Assembly (NCBI GenBank): GCA_011319805.1
Contig: SJRY01000050.1
Location: 496,001-560,000 of the forward strand
DNA length: 64,000 bases
Source: Macrocybe gigantea
Taxonomy: Eukaryota; Basidiomycota; Agaricomycetes; Agaricales; Callistosporiaceae
Reading direction: 5' to 3'
Position 1 is the stretch's first letter. Each line of letters begins with the position of its first letter. Below are positions 34,786 through 47,285 of this stretch, piece by piece. Both the position numbers and the translations under genes were made by a program. The notes under the pieces were generated by a model, which saw only the letters and a program-made list of their open reading frames with translations, was not told the origin of the DNA and made no database searches.

Positions 34786-36594
34786 ATGCCGGCGCGTCAA
34801 GCAACGCCTGGTCCTAGCACTGCCGTCGTCCTGCAGCCCCAGGAATTAAATGGAAGAAAAAGACCACTGTCTCAATCTGAACAGGACATCGCAGCATCCA
34901 GGAACCGCAAGAAGCAGAGGAAGGAACCCACCAGCGACGCGTCTTTAAACGCTAGTAAAGACAGGAAGAAAAGGAGAAAGAGAAGGAGAAAGGTATCCGT
35001 TATACAGTCCGAAGGTCGATCGAATCGACGAATACGAGGAAATCTCAGAAGGGGCTCCGCGGTCGCCTCGCATGGCACCGATCCGTTCACAAAGTACCAA
35101 TACCGAGGATGCAGGTCCGAGCAACGTCGATGAACCTGGGGTCGTTGTCGGCATCGCCACAGTGCGTTTTCCGATTTATTGCTGCAGTTCTTGATCTAGT
35201 AAACTTCAGCCTCCTGTCGACAAAGGAAAGGAGAAAGCGCTGACGACAGATGACCACGTATCAGATGCCGCCGCCAAAAGAGCGGAAACGGAGATTGAGC
35301 GGCTCAATCGAGAGCTTGAAGCTCAGACTACAGTGCGTAACCTGTTGGAAAGCCGCGAAAGGTGAATTTACATTCATGACTAGCTCTTAAACAAATATCA
35401 AGCATATCTCTCGAACATCCAGCAATCCCTTACGTGTCAAATTTGTCTAGAGTTACTGCACAAACCCTTCACTCTTTCTCCCTGTGGGCATATTGCATGT
35501 CACAGCTGCCTCGTGCAATGGTTCACGGCACCTAGAGAGGGAAATCAGCGGCCAACAGGAGCGGACGCGTCATACTACCGCAAGAAAAAGACATGCCCCG
35601 TATGCCGCACACTGGTGACCGAGAGGCCCGTAGAAGTTTGGTCGGTCAAAAATATGGTCGCCAGTCTCGTTAAAAGTGGCTTGGGTGACGTGTCAGACCA
35701 GTCCACCGCTTCATCAGACCCAACGGTGGGCCTAGAAGGAAATTCAGACCCTTGGTTCAAGATTTACCGCCGTGCATCGAGACGTCGATACTTGGGGAGT
35801 CATAACAATGCCCCAGGCAGCTTAGAAGACATGGGAATGCTCGACGCCGAGGATGGGCACATCTACAGGTGTATCGACTGTATGCACGAAATCTGGGATG
35901 GCGTGTGTACCAATTGCGAGCGCATTTATACGGGACACTATCATCGACGGAGGGAAGAGGAGGAAGATGACTTCTCTGACCATGACGGTCCCATTCATCC
36001 AGGCCGGGTGGGTGTCCTTCGTGGATTCATGGACATGCTCTCGCGGAGAATAGACGCGGATGACATGTACCTGAGTGAGGGGGATTTTGGCGAAGAGGAT
36101 GACGAGAGGACAGAAGATGAGGATGACGGTCTTATGTCTTATGACGGATATGGCATAGGATCCAGTGAGGATGATGGCGATAGCCTTAACAGATACGGGA
36201 ATGAAGACGAGGGGATTGATGAGGATGTGGACGAAGATAACATGGATGAAGAAGAAGAATACGAAGATAGCTTCATAGACGACGAAGAGGTGAATGGATC
36301 CATAGAGGATGAAGATGCTGCTCAAGATTTTGTGATGACGAAGAGGACAGCCTCATCGACGACAGCGAGGATCACGATTTTTACAGTCACGAAGAGGACG
36401 AGACGGACGAATCAAGAGGCTCGACGCCTGCTGATGTTGGACGTTACTCTTCGCGCAGAGCACCGGCTCTCATTGTATCCGACGACGATGACTGGTCAGA
36501 CGAAGATCGGTCGCCACCAGCAACTCGGAGGAGCAGATTGATTGTCGTCTCTGACGATGAGCACGAGCAGAGCCGGAGGAGGCCTAGTCGTTAG
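34786..36594 (+). CDS. RING-finger E3 ubiquitin ligase with acidic C-terminal region
   Basis: Start MPARQATPGPSTAVVLQPQE, then a Lys/Arg-rich (nuclear-signal-like) segment KDRKKRRKRRRK. A coiled-coil-like stretch AAKRAETEIERLNRELEAQT precedes a C3HC4 RING: LTCQICLELLHKPFTLSPCG, HIACHSCLVQWF, KKKTCPVCRTLVTERPVEVW. After it comes a conserved region (DPWFKIYRRASRRRYLGS) and a second Cys cluster CIDCMHEIWDGVCTNCERIY. A tail of more than 200 residues is very rich in Asp/Glu. Introns: about 35160-35211, 35333-35384. Two frame problems: near 34990 (apparent extra base, or two missing) and near 36331 (one missing) where the DDEEDSLIDDSEDHDFYSHE acidic pattern continues in a different frame. The protein ends EQSRRRPSR. 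Substrates unknown. Confidence 0.82.
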
Positions 36595-36921
36595 TACTCC
36601 TGCGGAATTTGAAATTTGAAATAGACTTCGAAACGGATCAATATAAGTAGAACGAACTCTGGCGCGTTTCATTCCATCTCCTCGTGTCCACAGCGTGCAT
36701 CAAACGCCGGGACGTCCACGATGAGGCCGCCGCTCGCGCGCCTATCCGAATTTGTCGTGTCTTCCTCACACGCGTACGCCTACGGCTTGTAGCATGCAAT
36801 CCACGATGTTTTTTCTCATCAACTCCGTTCATATCTATATTTCCGCCTCGAAACCAGCAGAACTCTGAGCTTCATCAAGACCCACAGCACAATCGCGCAC
36901 AACTCTTCCCTGCAGAGTGTC
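36595..36921. other. Upstream region of P-loop ATPase gene
   Basis: Contains 3' end of the RING gene and the promoter of the ATPase gene. A long open frame from 36684 overlaps the ATPase start in a different frame and has no domain, so it is not called. Confidence 0.4.
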
Positions 36922-39525
36922 ATGAACCGTCAGTCCAGCGCCGTCAGACTGCGTCAGCCTTCGTCGCACACGCCCCGAAGTCGCGTGCCCTCTATCCATT
37001 GGTTGTTTCGGTCCAATATCCCGCGCAGACGCAGGTCGTTTCTTCCTGCTGACATCCACAAACGCAACCTGTTCGGCATGGGAGAGATCGTCGGCGTCCT
37101 TGCCAATGTAAGTCGCTAGCCTCACAAAAGTTTGTGCTTGCACGCCTCTGACCCGCACATCCGGACGCATGCATTCCGCAGCCTGTAGACACTGTGCGCT
37201 CTCTCACAGAGTCCAAGCGTTTGCTGGAGGAGGCCAGACGGGAAATAGCAGAGAACCGAGAACGTGCTCAGCTTCGCCCAAAGCACACCTTTTCTCGCCT
37301 GCCTGGCTATTTCCCTCGCAAGGCAGAGATTCTTGCTCTGGAGCGTGCCCTGGAAGGCGAACCGTCCTTCACAGTTCTGTTTGGAGCAAGCTCAACAGGA
37401 AAGGTAACTCGTAATCTGTCTGATGTCTTCCGTTCAGACCAAACTGATGCCCTGACAGACAGCCCTTTTGCGGGAAGTACTCTCGCGGGAGCAGTATCAT
37501 GTCCTCCACTTTGACCTACGCATTGCTGGCTTTGCGGATCTTGGGAGCTTGTACCAGAGCCTGAGTCAGCAGATGGAACTGTATTTTGAGGAGATCGCGC
37601 AAAAGATGGACGGGTATGAAGAATTCAAAAAGGAAGCTTGGAGTTTCAAGGTCTTGCTCGACTTTCCTTTCTTCAATGCACAAACAGTTGCTTAAAAAAA
37701 TTAACTTGTTGCAGCACGATCGCCTCAATGTGGAGCGTCGGGCCAAAGAAGATTCGAACGATTTCAAGCCCGGCGTCGTCAAAACCAGCGACGTGGCCCG
37801 GCTGATGGAATTGTTCCAGGTACCTTCTCATCTGGCCCAATCAGACCCTGCCTCTCAATCCTCCGTTCTAGAGCTCGCTTCTGAAATATTGGGAGTTCGA
37901 ACCGGACCTCCAAGCGTGCAATACCTGGTCAGAGAAGGCGGATCCCCGCGGAAGGATTCTGAAGACTCGGAACGGACCCACGTTGATTCCCAGCCCAAGA
38001 ACAGTTCAAATCTAAGGTCAAAGTGGTTCCGCTCTCCTTTCAAAGGGAAGAACAAAGAACGACACCGTTCTTCGAGAGTAATATCAACCGCAGGGGGCAA
38101 GGATCATGGGGGGAAACCGATTAAGAAGATGCCAGTAAGGTTCTGCCTGATTGCCTTCCACATCGTCTCATCCAGTTCTAGGTCATCTTCTTTGACGAGG
38201 CCCACAAACTGTAACCATTGATTCGTTGCATCTTCAGAACCGGAACTCACCTTCACCCGACAGTCCTGCTCTCATTCAGTCCGCCGACACGATGAAGTGT
38301 CTTCTGGATTCTATGCTGGTCTTGACGAAGCAAGACCGATTGTGCCATGTTATCCATGCCACCAGCGACCCGTTCTTCCAAACCTGGCTCAGGCAGATGA
38401 ATGTCATGCAACACTGCAAGGTTCGTACGCGCATATATGCACATGTTAAGCATGTTCCAACACGCCCGATGCAGATAATAACTATTGGCGATTGTTGCAA
38501 GTCCGAGACGAGGGCGTTCTTCCGCGATCATATGCTGCCACGCGTTCCAGAGCGACTGCGGCCTGGCTTGGAGTTCGAGGTGCTATTTGATGCATTCGGT
38601 GGCAAGCTGGCACATTGGCAGGACTATACCACTGACTATAGTGCGTTCCTTGCATTTTATGACGGTCCATCATACTGACGTTGAGCTGTCCAGTTAATTC
38701 GAACGGGAAGCTCGACGGTGAGTTCGCGTTTAGACCTTGGAATCGTTCGTATCCTCATCAGAGCTGTCTCTAGTCAAGCAAAGCTCGCATTTCTTGCAAG
38801 CCCACGCACTTCTGAACTTGCACATCATCCATTCTTCCCAAGCAGCCTCGCCACCCAAAGACATCGATCCAGCTGTCGCCGCCAATACAAGCAACCCCGA
38901 AACTTTGCATCCCGGGCTTGGTCCTGCCGGCTTTAAGATCTACTCTCCTATCACAAACCCGCAGCCTCCTGCCTCGCAACATCCTCCCTTCGACGACCCT
39001 TATAACGCTATGGTGGCAGGATATTATTCCGCGGATTTCAGCGCCATGCAGCTGCTCAAGGTCATGAGTCGGTTGACGCAGCCAGATACCCATTACCTCC
39101 CGTACTTCCTTCTCTGTCGAGAGCTCGGCGTTCGCGCCGTGGACGGCCTAGTCAAGGGCCGAGTGCTTGATCTGCGATGGACCGAGACGATCACGAACGA
39201 GTGGTTCGAGGAAGCGAGGGTTAGGAGCGGAGCGGGTCTAAGTCACCCGGCTACGGGTGCGCATTACGGACCGAGCAGCAGCGGGACGGCCGTCGAGATC
39301 GCGGCGCACCCGTCTGAAGAAGGCGGAATCAGTCCTGTTTCTGAACACGAACTCAATCAGGCGCAGAGAGACGTCTATGACGAGGTCCTGGAGGTCGTCG
39401 GCCCCAAGCTGGTCCCTGTGACGCCTATCATGAGATATGCCATGCGAGATGTCGTGCAAGAGTACGAAGATGTCCAGACTGTCTCGGACACGGTTTCTGA
39501 ATATGTGGATGTGGACGAGTACTGA
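36922..39525 (+). CDS. P-loop ATPase of the archaeal-type (Arch_ATPase-like) STAND family
   Basis: N-terminus MNRQSSAVRLRQPSSHTPRS continues Arg-rich, compatible with mitochondrial targeting. A helical region LTESKRLLEEARREIAENRE precedes a Walker A split by an intron: FTVLFGASSTGK then TALLREVL. A Walker B follows across an intron as VIFFDEAHK. Then LLDSMLVLTKQDRLCHVIHA, TSDPFFQTWLRQ and IITIGDCCKSETRAFFRDHM match the sensor-region pattern of this family. The C-terminal third (YLPYFLLCRELGVRAVDGLV, KGRVLDLRWTETITNEW) is unknown and ends in an acidic stretch, VSDTVSEYVDVDEY. Introns seen: 37108-37180, 37403-37460, 37649-37714, and others near 38130-38240, 38418-38468, 38640-38775. Fungal genomes carry such proteins with no settled function. 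I could not confirm every junction. Confidence 0.75.
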
Positions 39526-39647
39526 GCCCACCGCCAAGGCTTGACTGTACCCAGAACATGCACATTGCGAAGCTCTTGACCTCGCCTTCCATTCAATCCA
39601 TGCTTAACTTATCGTCCATGTACTCTCATTCCCGGGCTCCCTTTGTC

Positions 39648-42600
39648 CTAGTCAAGTCCTGCATATCTAACATCCGCATTGGCCTCTAACCACGTCATCC
39701 ATTTTTTCAAATACGGGCTCCCATGCGTTACGGTGGACGAATCCCCAACGACGCACTGTCGACTGTATTCCAGCCTCTTGCTCGCTGATGTATATTTACT
39801 GTGAATGCTCACCAGATGTCGTCTGGCTCGAGTCATCGCCACTGCAATGCGCTTGTTAGATATGGGCATGGTTTGAGCAGAGCTGCCGTGACCAACCGTT
39901 CATTCGTCTCTTGTCCTTCAAGAACCCGACCTCGCGCTGGCATGATATATCAGTCAAAGCTATGTAGTATGTACTACCAAAAGCGGTCACTCACATTCTC
40001 GTTGCTGCGAACGAGACTGATTATGATGGCTTCTTTCTCCCGCCCTTGCATGCCGTCCACTGTTCCAATCTCGAGACCTGTTCCATAAGTGGGTCGAAGC
40101 AGACTAGTTAAAAGCGTGACTTGAGCCTGATACCTGCATGAAATATAATTTCAGTAGAAATCCGACTGGCACGACGGTGTTCGCACGGCGTGATGACGGC
40201 AATCTGTTCTGGCAGAATCCCAGTTGCGACCTAGAAAAATACAGAGACTAGGAGCATGGCACGGTGGTGAAAAAGAAGACCCTTACTAGCTTCTCCACCC
40301 AGTTCTTCACAATAGTAGCCTCGTTCTCATTACATCGGCTTCCCTCATCCGCATCTCCATCTAGCCTTTCGAAGTATTCGCAACCAGCGGTGTCGAAGAA
40401 CACTACTGGTACCGTCAATGTATCCTTTTCTTCCTCCTTGAATGCTTCTTTGACATTGGGAAGGTCTTGTAGCAGGTGATGGGCCACAGACGTGTGGGAT
40501 TTCAGCTTGGCGTGATATAGCGTCTCAGACGGAAACGAGCAAATTTGTTCGTGCATTCTGTGTTTAAAAGTTGTCAGATCTCTATCATTCAATGAAATCG
40601 ATTATGCCTTACCGGTATTGTATTTCAAGCATCCTCTTAATACCTGGTCCATACATTCTCTCCAGGCGGTCGAACAATGTCGTTTCCAATGTCCGTGGAG
40701 GTCGCAATGAACGTTTGCGTAATGGCGCCCCTTTCGTCTCTTGGATTGAGGATTCGGCGTTGCCTTCTGAAGAGCTTTCGGAGTCAGACGCAGTTCCAGC
40801 GTCAACTCTGCCATTTGGCACTTTGGAGGCATGAAGGTCTTTCTTCTTTCTGTCTGAGCTTTTGCCTTTCGCAGATGGAAGCGAAGCTTTCGCTTTTCTG
40901 TCCGCGTCTATCGATAGGATCGTCGGCGGTAATTGCATAGGATCTCCTGCGAGTATGAGCTTCTTCGCTTTGAATATAGGTATCCAGCACACCTGGTACC
41001 CCGTTAAATATGTATGCCTCTTTATGATCCAAATAAAATACTCACAGCTTCCAGAGCTTGTGTTGCTTCATCGATGATTAGCACATCGAATTCCTCATGG
41101 CGCAGCTGTCTCCCTCCAGAAGAATGACATGTAGCTAGGACAACCTGCGAATCGCGTAACGCGCGTCAGGAGCGCCTTAATGAGCATATTGATCGCGCAC
41201 CTGCGATCGAGAAAGAACGGATTTCACCACACCGCCCTCTCGTTGCCGATATCTAGACAGAACATCTATACATCACGCAAGTAACATGAAACTGTCACTC
41301 ACTCCTTGCGCAGTGCCTTAACTTCGTCCCAAAGTTTCCGACGTTCTGCACCTCTCGGAGCCTTTCCTTTGGCACCTTTGCCCTTGCCCGACAGGAGATT
41401 TAAGGCACTTTCCAATTCATTTTTCACATCTTTTGCAAGCAAAGCCTGTTGATGAATTAGGACAGTCAGTAACCGAAATTTTCGACAAAGTCAAGTTCTA
41501 ATCAGACCTCCTCCGTCCGAGTGGACTTGATTTCCAAAGTGGATTCCAGGATTTTCTCCTGAGCCATGACTCTAGCAGGATGTCCAATTCTGGTTACATG
41601 AATCTTTTCGCCCTTGTCGTTGGGAGGCAAATTCAGAAGTCGCTCCAGAATATTGTCCACGGAAAGATTCGATGCCCCGCACACCAACAGGCGAAGAGGC
41701 TTGGTATTGACAGCAGTAACTTGAGTCATCTGACGTATAACTTCAACAAGAGTATGAGTCTTCCCGGTCCCTAGCACACACAAAAAGGCATCAGCTAGAC
41801 AAGATCTCCCAACAAAAGATGGAGAGTACCGGGTGGACCATGTATGCATGCGACTTCAGGGATTCTAGACAAAATCGTACGGCTTCCTTTTGGCTAGAAT
41901 TGAGTGTCTCGTCAAAAAAGTCAATCTCCTTCAGCGACATCCTCTTGGAAGGCATAAACTGTCCTATTAGGACTTGCATCAAACGTGTTGGGATCTCTTG
42001 TGATTTTCCATCTGTCTGATGAGTAGAATGTGACATCTGCAGAACAAAGCAGAGGATCGACCAACCTTGGACCCACTTCCGATCATCCTGCGTTCCAGCT
42101 CATCCAGTGCCTTCTCCATCCTGCAACTCTACCCGTGAATCCATGGAACTGGAACAGAATAACAAACGACCGCACCTCTCATAAGTAACACTGTTCGCTA
42201 TTTTAAGGACTCGGCATCGTTCTGGTAAATCTAGGTCTTCCGCTCCTCTGGATTCGGATGAATCGACGGCCACCACGATACGAGTGTCAGAGACCTTGCG
42301 CATATGTCAACAGCGAGCACACATGTAAAGGTACATGACTGCGAACCTTGTAGACCACTCCTTCGCACTGCGTTGCTTTTACATCATCCGTCCCGCCTTT
42401 TTTGCCTTCTTGACCTGACTGCTGGCAGTTACATTTGCTTCTATTCGCGCCAAGTCCCCTGGTCTGATCTGATGGTCAAAGTGGGAGGTGTTTGAAATAT
42501 CGCGGGGCGGACCTGAATGTGTGAGGAGGAAACACAGGATTCGAATGGAGTGCTGTTGTGCGCTCTAGTTCAACCAAACTACGCTTGTGAGAGATAAAAT

Positions 42601-42827
42601 TGAGAAAAAAGTCCTCGAAGCTGCGAATCATACGTTTTGCCGCCAAGACCGATGTTGATACCGACCACTCCCAGGCCAGCTAGCGACAGGCCTTTCTGCT
42701 CGAGAAGCTTTGGCCCGCAGTTGGAGAGGAGGAGAGAACTGCGTTTTATTTCTTCATCGCGCTCCCTCGCGAGCAGCCGACGATGTTGGGCAATGAAGCT
42801 CGCTATTTCAGAGTCAGTGACCGACAT
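39648..42827 (-). CDS. hcs1: SF1B DNA helicase, Hcs1/IGHMBP2 (DNA polymerase alpha-associated helicase A) type
   Basis: A 5'-3' helicase acting in the nucleus in DNA replication. Start [20 protein letters not shown], then [11 protein letters not shown] and [18 protein letters not shown]. Motifs run in order: [15 protein letters not shown] (I), [20 protein letters not shown] (Ia), [17 protein letters not shown] (II), [14 protein letters not shown] (III), [14 protein letters not shown] and [14 protein letters not shown] (IV), [20 protein letters not shown] and [20 protein letters not shown] and AMTRARRHL (V-VI). A Ser/Lys-rich insert ([15 protein letters not shown]) lies between motifs III and IV, longer than usual. 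Motif I is split by an intron, and just upstream one base seems missing in a short homopolymer (forward GGG 41859-41861): in the adjusted frame the text reads as the expected (A)CIHGPPG. Confidence 0.9.
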
Positions 42828-43091
42828 GATGATAGTCAATTTGCCCGTTATCTTATCTCGCTGTAGTCGGTCACAGGCTTTCGTTCAGTCTGTTGAGAGC
42901 TCGACATCATCAACAAGTTATCTCCCACCGAGGCGCATCCTTGGCTCTTGCCAATATAGAACAATGTCGTTTTACAGAAGCTGCGATTTGTCAAAATTGA
43001 AAATACGCGGCGACTGATTCGCTCACGGCTCGGCTCATATGCCACTATTCAGGGGACAAACTGACAGCTGACGACTTGATACTCGACGACG

Positions 43092-45271
43092 ATGGTTCAT
43101 CAGTGCTGCCACTCTTCTCCTTCGCAAGGCCATGGCAAGGTATGGAGCCCCGATGATAACGCCAAGCCTGCCCCTGCGCGGCCAAACGAGGTCGAGATCT
43201 ATCGTCCGGACATCTTGGAACACATCGAAACTGCCATCAGTGAGCTGGACAAGGAGCTACGTGAGCTGAGCCTTGATATTCATGGTGCGTTGCATGCCTG
43301 AGAAGACTGGCATTCATGATGTCCTCGATGTTGATAATGCCTCTTTTTCTTCTGTGTAGGCCACCCAGAAATCAAGTTCGAAGAGCGGTTAGCATACTTC
43401 TTGCCCTTCACCCTATGCGTGCTGAAGCGAATCATCCCGCATAGGTATGCGCACGGTGTCCTCACGGCTTTCATGATCAAACACGGCTTCGACGTAACAA
43501 AACACTACCATCTGGAAACCGCCTGGCGAGCGACGTTCTCTCACGGACAAGGCGGGCGGACGATTGGAATCAACTCAGAAGTGCATATCCATCATGTCAT
43601 TCCTCGTAGTGGTGATCGCTGACGCCCATATCTCGGTAGATGGATGCATTGCCTGGAGTCGGCCACGCCTGTGGCCATAACTTGATTGCAATTTCGGGTT
43701 ACGACGACCTTTTTCTTTAACAGAGCAGCATAATAATGTCTATAAACAGGGGTTGCTGTAGCATGCGCCATCAAATCCGTCTTTCAGAAATTCAATATAT
43801 CTGGCAAGATTGAAGTCCTCGGTACTCCAGGCCAGTCATCTCCGCTTCTTACACTATCTCAATTCTTCTGATATGCCCCTCACCATGTAGCCGAGGAAGG
43901 AGGATCAGGAAAAGTCATTTTGCTAGAGAAAGGCGCGTATAAAGACATGGCAGCTTGTTTGATGTAGGTGTCGGCGTTCCGGTGTAAGTCGTTTTCTGAA
44001 ACAGTGCCCGAAGGTGCCATCCGGCTCCCGGTCCAGTGGGCTCCGTCAGCCTCAGTAGTTGCCTTGCATTAGACCGCATTACCATTGAATATTTTGGACA
44101 CACGTGAGTTACATACCAAAGTGATGGCAGAATTGCTGATTTGTTCGACATCGCCAGTGCACATGCTGCATTATCTCCTTGGGAAGGAAAGAATGCGTTG
44201 GATGCAGCTGTGCTTGGATACAACAACATCGCTGCCCTCCGTCAGCAACTTTTCCCCACGCATCGAGTTCACGGAATTTTTGAAGGAAGGGACTGGGCAC
44301 CAAACAGTGAGCTGGAACTAACAACCGATAGATGTGATCCTTCCTAATCCAAACCAGTCATTCCCGACTATGCCAAGATGATGTACGTATGGTTTTTTTT
44401 TTGAGAATCATGCATAGATACTGAAATGCGCTTCACGCCCTAGTTGCTATGTTCGTGCTCCTACTCGTGCAGAGTTGAAAATGACTGTCAAACGAGTAAT
44501 TCCCTGCTTCGAGTAAAGTCTTTCGGTGCTTGTTTTTGTGGAAACTGTGATGAAGATGTGTCGTATTCAGAGCCGCTGGTCATGCGACGGGTTGCGAGGT
44601 GAAAATCACCTTTGACGTGGGCACGGACGATCTGCGCCAGAATACCGCTCTAGGTGGGCCGATTTCGTGGGATGCGACAGCTTCGCCGTTTCATCTCGTT
44701 GTAAACAGGTGATGAGGTTGCCAACATCGTGCTTAAGAAATATGGAACCATTGACTATGAATGGGGTATTAAGAGCGCGTCCACGGACTTCGTAAGTGAA
44801 AGCGTCAGCCATTTTTGGTTGTTTCTTGACTGAAACCTGACCGGCAGGGCAACGTCACTTACGGTCTGTTCGAGTTTCTGCTGACTGTATCGCATTTTCT
44901 CACCCCGGATCTCAGCTTTGCCATCACTCCACCCTGGCTTCGGTGAGCCAGATTTTTCGTCGTGATCGAGTTCGGGTGCCCCATGCCAATGTTCTAATTC
45001 TTTCAGCTATACCCACAATCAAAGACGGAGGGAACCATACCCGGGGATTCGCGAAATCGGCGACGACGATTGAGGCGCACTATGCATGTCTGGATGTATC
45101 GAAAGCTCTAGCTGCTGCAGGGGTCCGCGTGGTCATTGATGACAAGTTCTATGCGAAGGTTAGCGCAGGAGTGTCTGTGGTGATCCCTGCATTGACTGTG
45201 TTTGCATCATGCCATGTTAGGTTCAGGAAACATTCGAAGAGGATAAGAAAGCCAGGGAGTTGGATGCGTGA
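43092..45271 (+). CDS. M20-family amidohydrolase (PM20D2 / ACY1L2-like)
   Basis: Zinc peptidase-fold hydrolase that in relatives removes mis-made dipeptides or N-acyl amino acids. N-terminus [20 protein letters not shown]. Exons follow: [40 protein letters not shown], then the metal-binding stretch [20 protein letters not shown]. Next are [20 protein letters not shown], which carries the EE pair, and [10 protein letters not shown]. The dimerisation domain shows [20 protein letters not shown] and [12 protein letters not shown]. The C-terminal part has [20 protein letters not shown] and [19 protein letters not shown]. About eleven short introns are needed and all the ones checked keep frame. 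It ends [11 protein letters not shown]. Substrate not determined from sequence. Confidence 0.88.
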
Positions 45272-45556
45272 AGTTTAGTTGAAGAGCTATGTACATCAGA
45301 TTGTGAACTTGTACACTATTGCAGATGGCACGACTTTAACTCCTCAGATGGGGAACAACATGGCTCGTAATCCTGTGTGTCGGATTGTTGTGACTCACAG
45401 GCAAGCCCAATAACCCATGGACCTCCGGAGACGCGGCGAGGATTTCTTGAACAGTGTCGCGGTCATGTGCGGAGGCCGGACCGCTTTCGGCTCGGCAGTC
45501 AGCGACTGTCAGCACAAGTGTTTCCTGGCCCACTATCGCTGCCTTGATTTTCATTC

Positions 45557-47076
45557 ATGGCTGCTGTGCCCAAGGACGTGCTCCTGGTCGGTTTGGGTGC
45601 TGTGGGCGCGATATGTGAGCGATAATCCTTATCTGGTTAATCGAACTTCTGTGTCAAGCCTTGCGCAGATTCGCTGGTGTTGCAGAGAAGCGGACTCGCC
45701 CGGGTGACTGCTGTCGCTCGTAGTAATTACGATGTCATTGCCGGTGAGCCCAAGGTGTTTTTTTTTTTTTCATATCTCAATGCTGTTCTGAATTTTCCCG
45801 GGCGTGTTCGTCAGGCCAAGGGGTGCATTTTAAAAGTGCAAAGTATGGAGATATCCCAGGATGGAAACCTTACCGACGCATGTCGACCGTCTTGACCGAG
45901 CTCTTTCATTCGTTAATAATATTCGATTCCAGTTGTAAGGTCGGTGGCAGAGGCGGCGGACCGGCCATACGATTACGTCTTTGTGACTACCAAAGCCGTG
46001 CCAGAGCGAATCAAGACGCCCGAGATCCTGAAGCCTCTCTTGACGCTGCCATATTCAGAAAAATTCGCTCAACCGACCTATGTGATTGTGCAAAATGGGC
46101 TGAATGTGGAGAGAGATCTATATCTGGCCTTGAAAGGGCTGGGCAAAGGGGAACCAAAAGTGCTTGGGACAGCATTGTTGATCGGAACGAACTTGCTAGC
46201 GCCGAACGTGGTAGAACACAACCATTTTGTGAGTTTGATGCTGTGTTTCTTCCATATGATGGGTAAAATTGAAAGTCTCAAGTAGGACATATTGACGATT
46301 GGAATATATAGGCATAACGATTTTTCTACGACGGCGAACACACCCGATGAAGACGCAGTCCTAAAAGGCATCGGAAGCGTGTTGGAAGCCGGTGGTAGCA
46401 CAATCGATATCGTCCCAGAGATTCAAAGGAGGAAATTCGCAAAAAACTTTTGGAATGTCGCGTTCTCATCTTTCTCTACGTTGACAAGGTTTGTCATCGA
46501 GGCTCAGTGCAGTCTCTGTTGGACACCGAGTAACCATAGTGTCGGAACAGATACACGCTCCCGGCCTTATTCCGTGGACCGTCGAAAAATCCTTCGATCT
46601 CATACACACCATATATTTCGCCGGTCACCGCGGACCTCATCGAAGAGTATACGATCCCGGCGATAAAGTCGATACTGCAGGAACTCGTCACGCTCGGTAG
46701 GTGCCGCATTTTCCTTCAGGTACATCACAAGTTGAGTCAAGTTCGTCTAGGACGTGCTTTGGGCTTTCCGGATTCACCAGATGGCCTGCCGTCTTCCCAG
46801 GTGGAGTTAACGATCGAAAATACACGCAAGCTTCATGTGGCGCCTGACAGCAAACACATCCCCAGCATGTTGCTGGACGTGGAGAGGGGCCAGCCGATTG
46901 AGGTAGAGGTGATCTTTGGTGAAGTTGTGAGGATGGCGCGTGAACGAGGAGTAGCTGTTCCAGTGAGTTACAGGGTGAATTGTTTCTCTAGACACCGCTT
47001 ACATTTTCCGCAGCGAATCGAAACGTTGTACGCATTGCTGTTAGTTGTGCAGAACCAATTGTTGCAGCAGCACTAA
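45557..47076 (+). CDS. 2-dehydropantoate 2-reductase (ketopantoate reductase family)
   Basis: NADPH-dependent reduction of ketopantoate to pantoate for coenzyme A synthesis, or a relative acting on another 2-oxo acid. The Rossmann motif is in exon 1: AAVPKDVLLVGLGAVGAI. Then LVLQRSGLARVTAVARSNYD follows across an intron. Further blocks: YDYVFVTTKAVPERIKTPEI, PTYVIVQNGLNVERDLYLAL, VLGTALLIGTNLLAPNVVEH and KFAKNFWNVAFSSFSTLTR. The C-terminal substrate domain includes KHIPSMLLDVERGQPIEVEV, IFGEVVRMARERGVAVP and IETLYALLLVVQNQLLQQ, standard for the family. Several fungal paralogues exist, so the exact substrate is open. A run of 13 T in the second intron (near 45759-45771) is notable only as an error-prone site. 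Confidence 0.88.
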
Positions 47077-47285
47077 CACGTGTCGCGCCAATCAACTTTT
47101 TTTTGTACTTTCTGTGCTCTGGCCATGCATACGCAGCAGCATAGAAGCATCACGTGTGGACGGCGCTACAACCGCCGTTGATTTAAGTTGAATGTTAGCC
47201 CCAGTCGATAGCTCAATTCTCACATACCCTGCTAGCTGCAAACCTATAACGTTTCCTTGAGAACTGACTTCACACTTACTACTTG

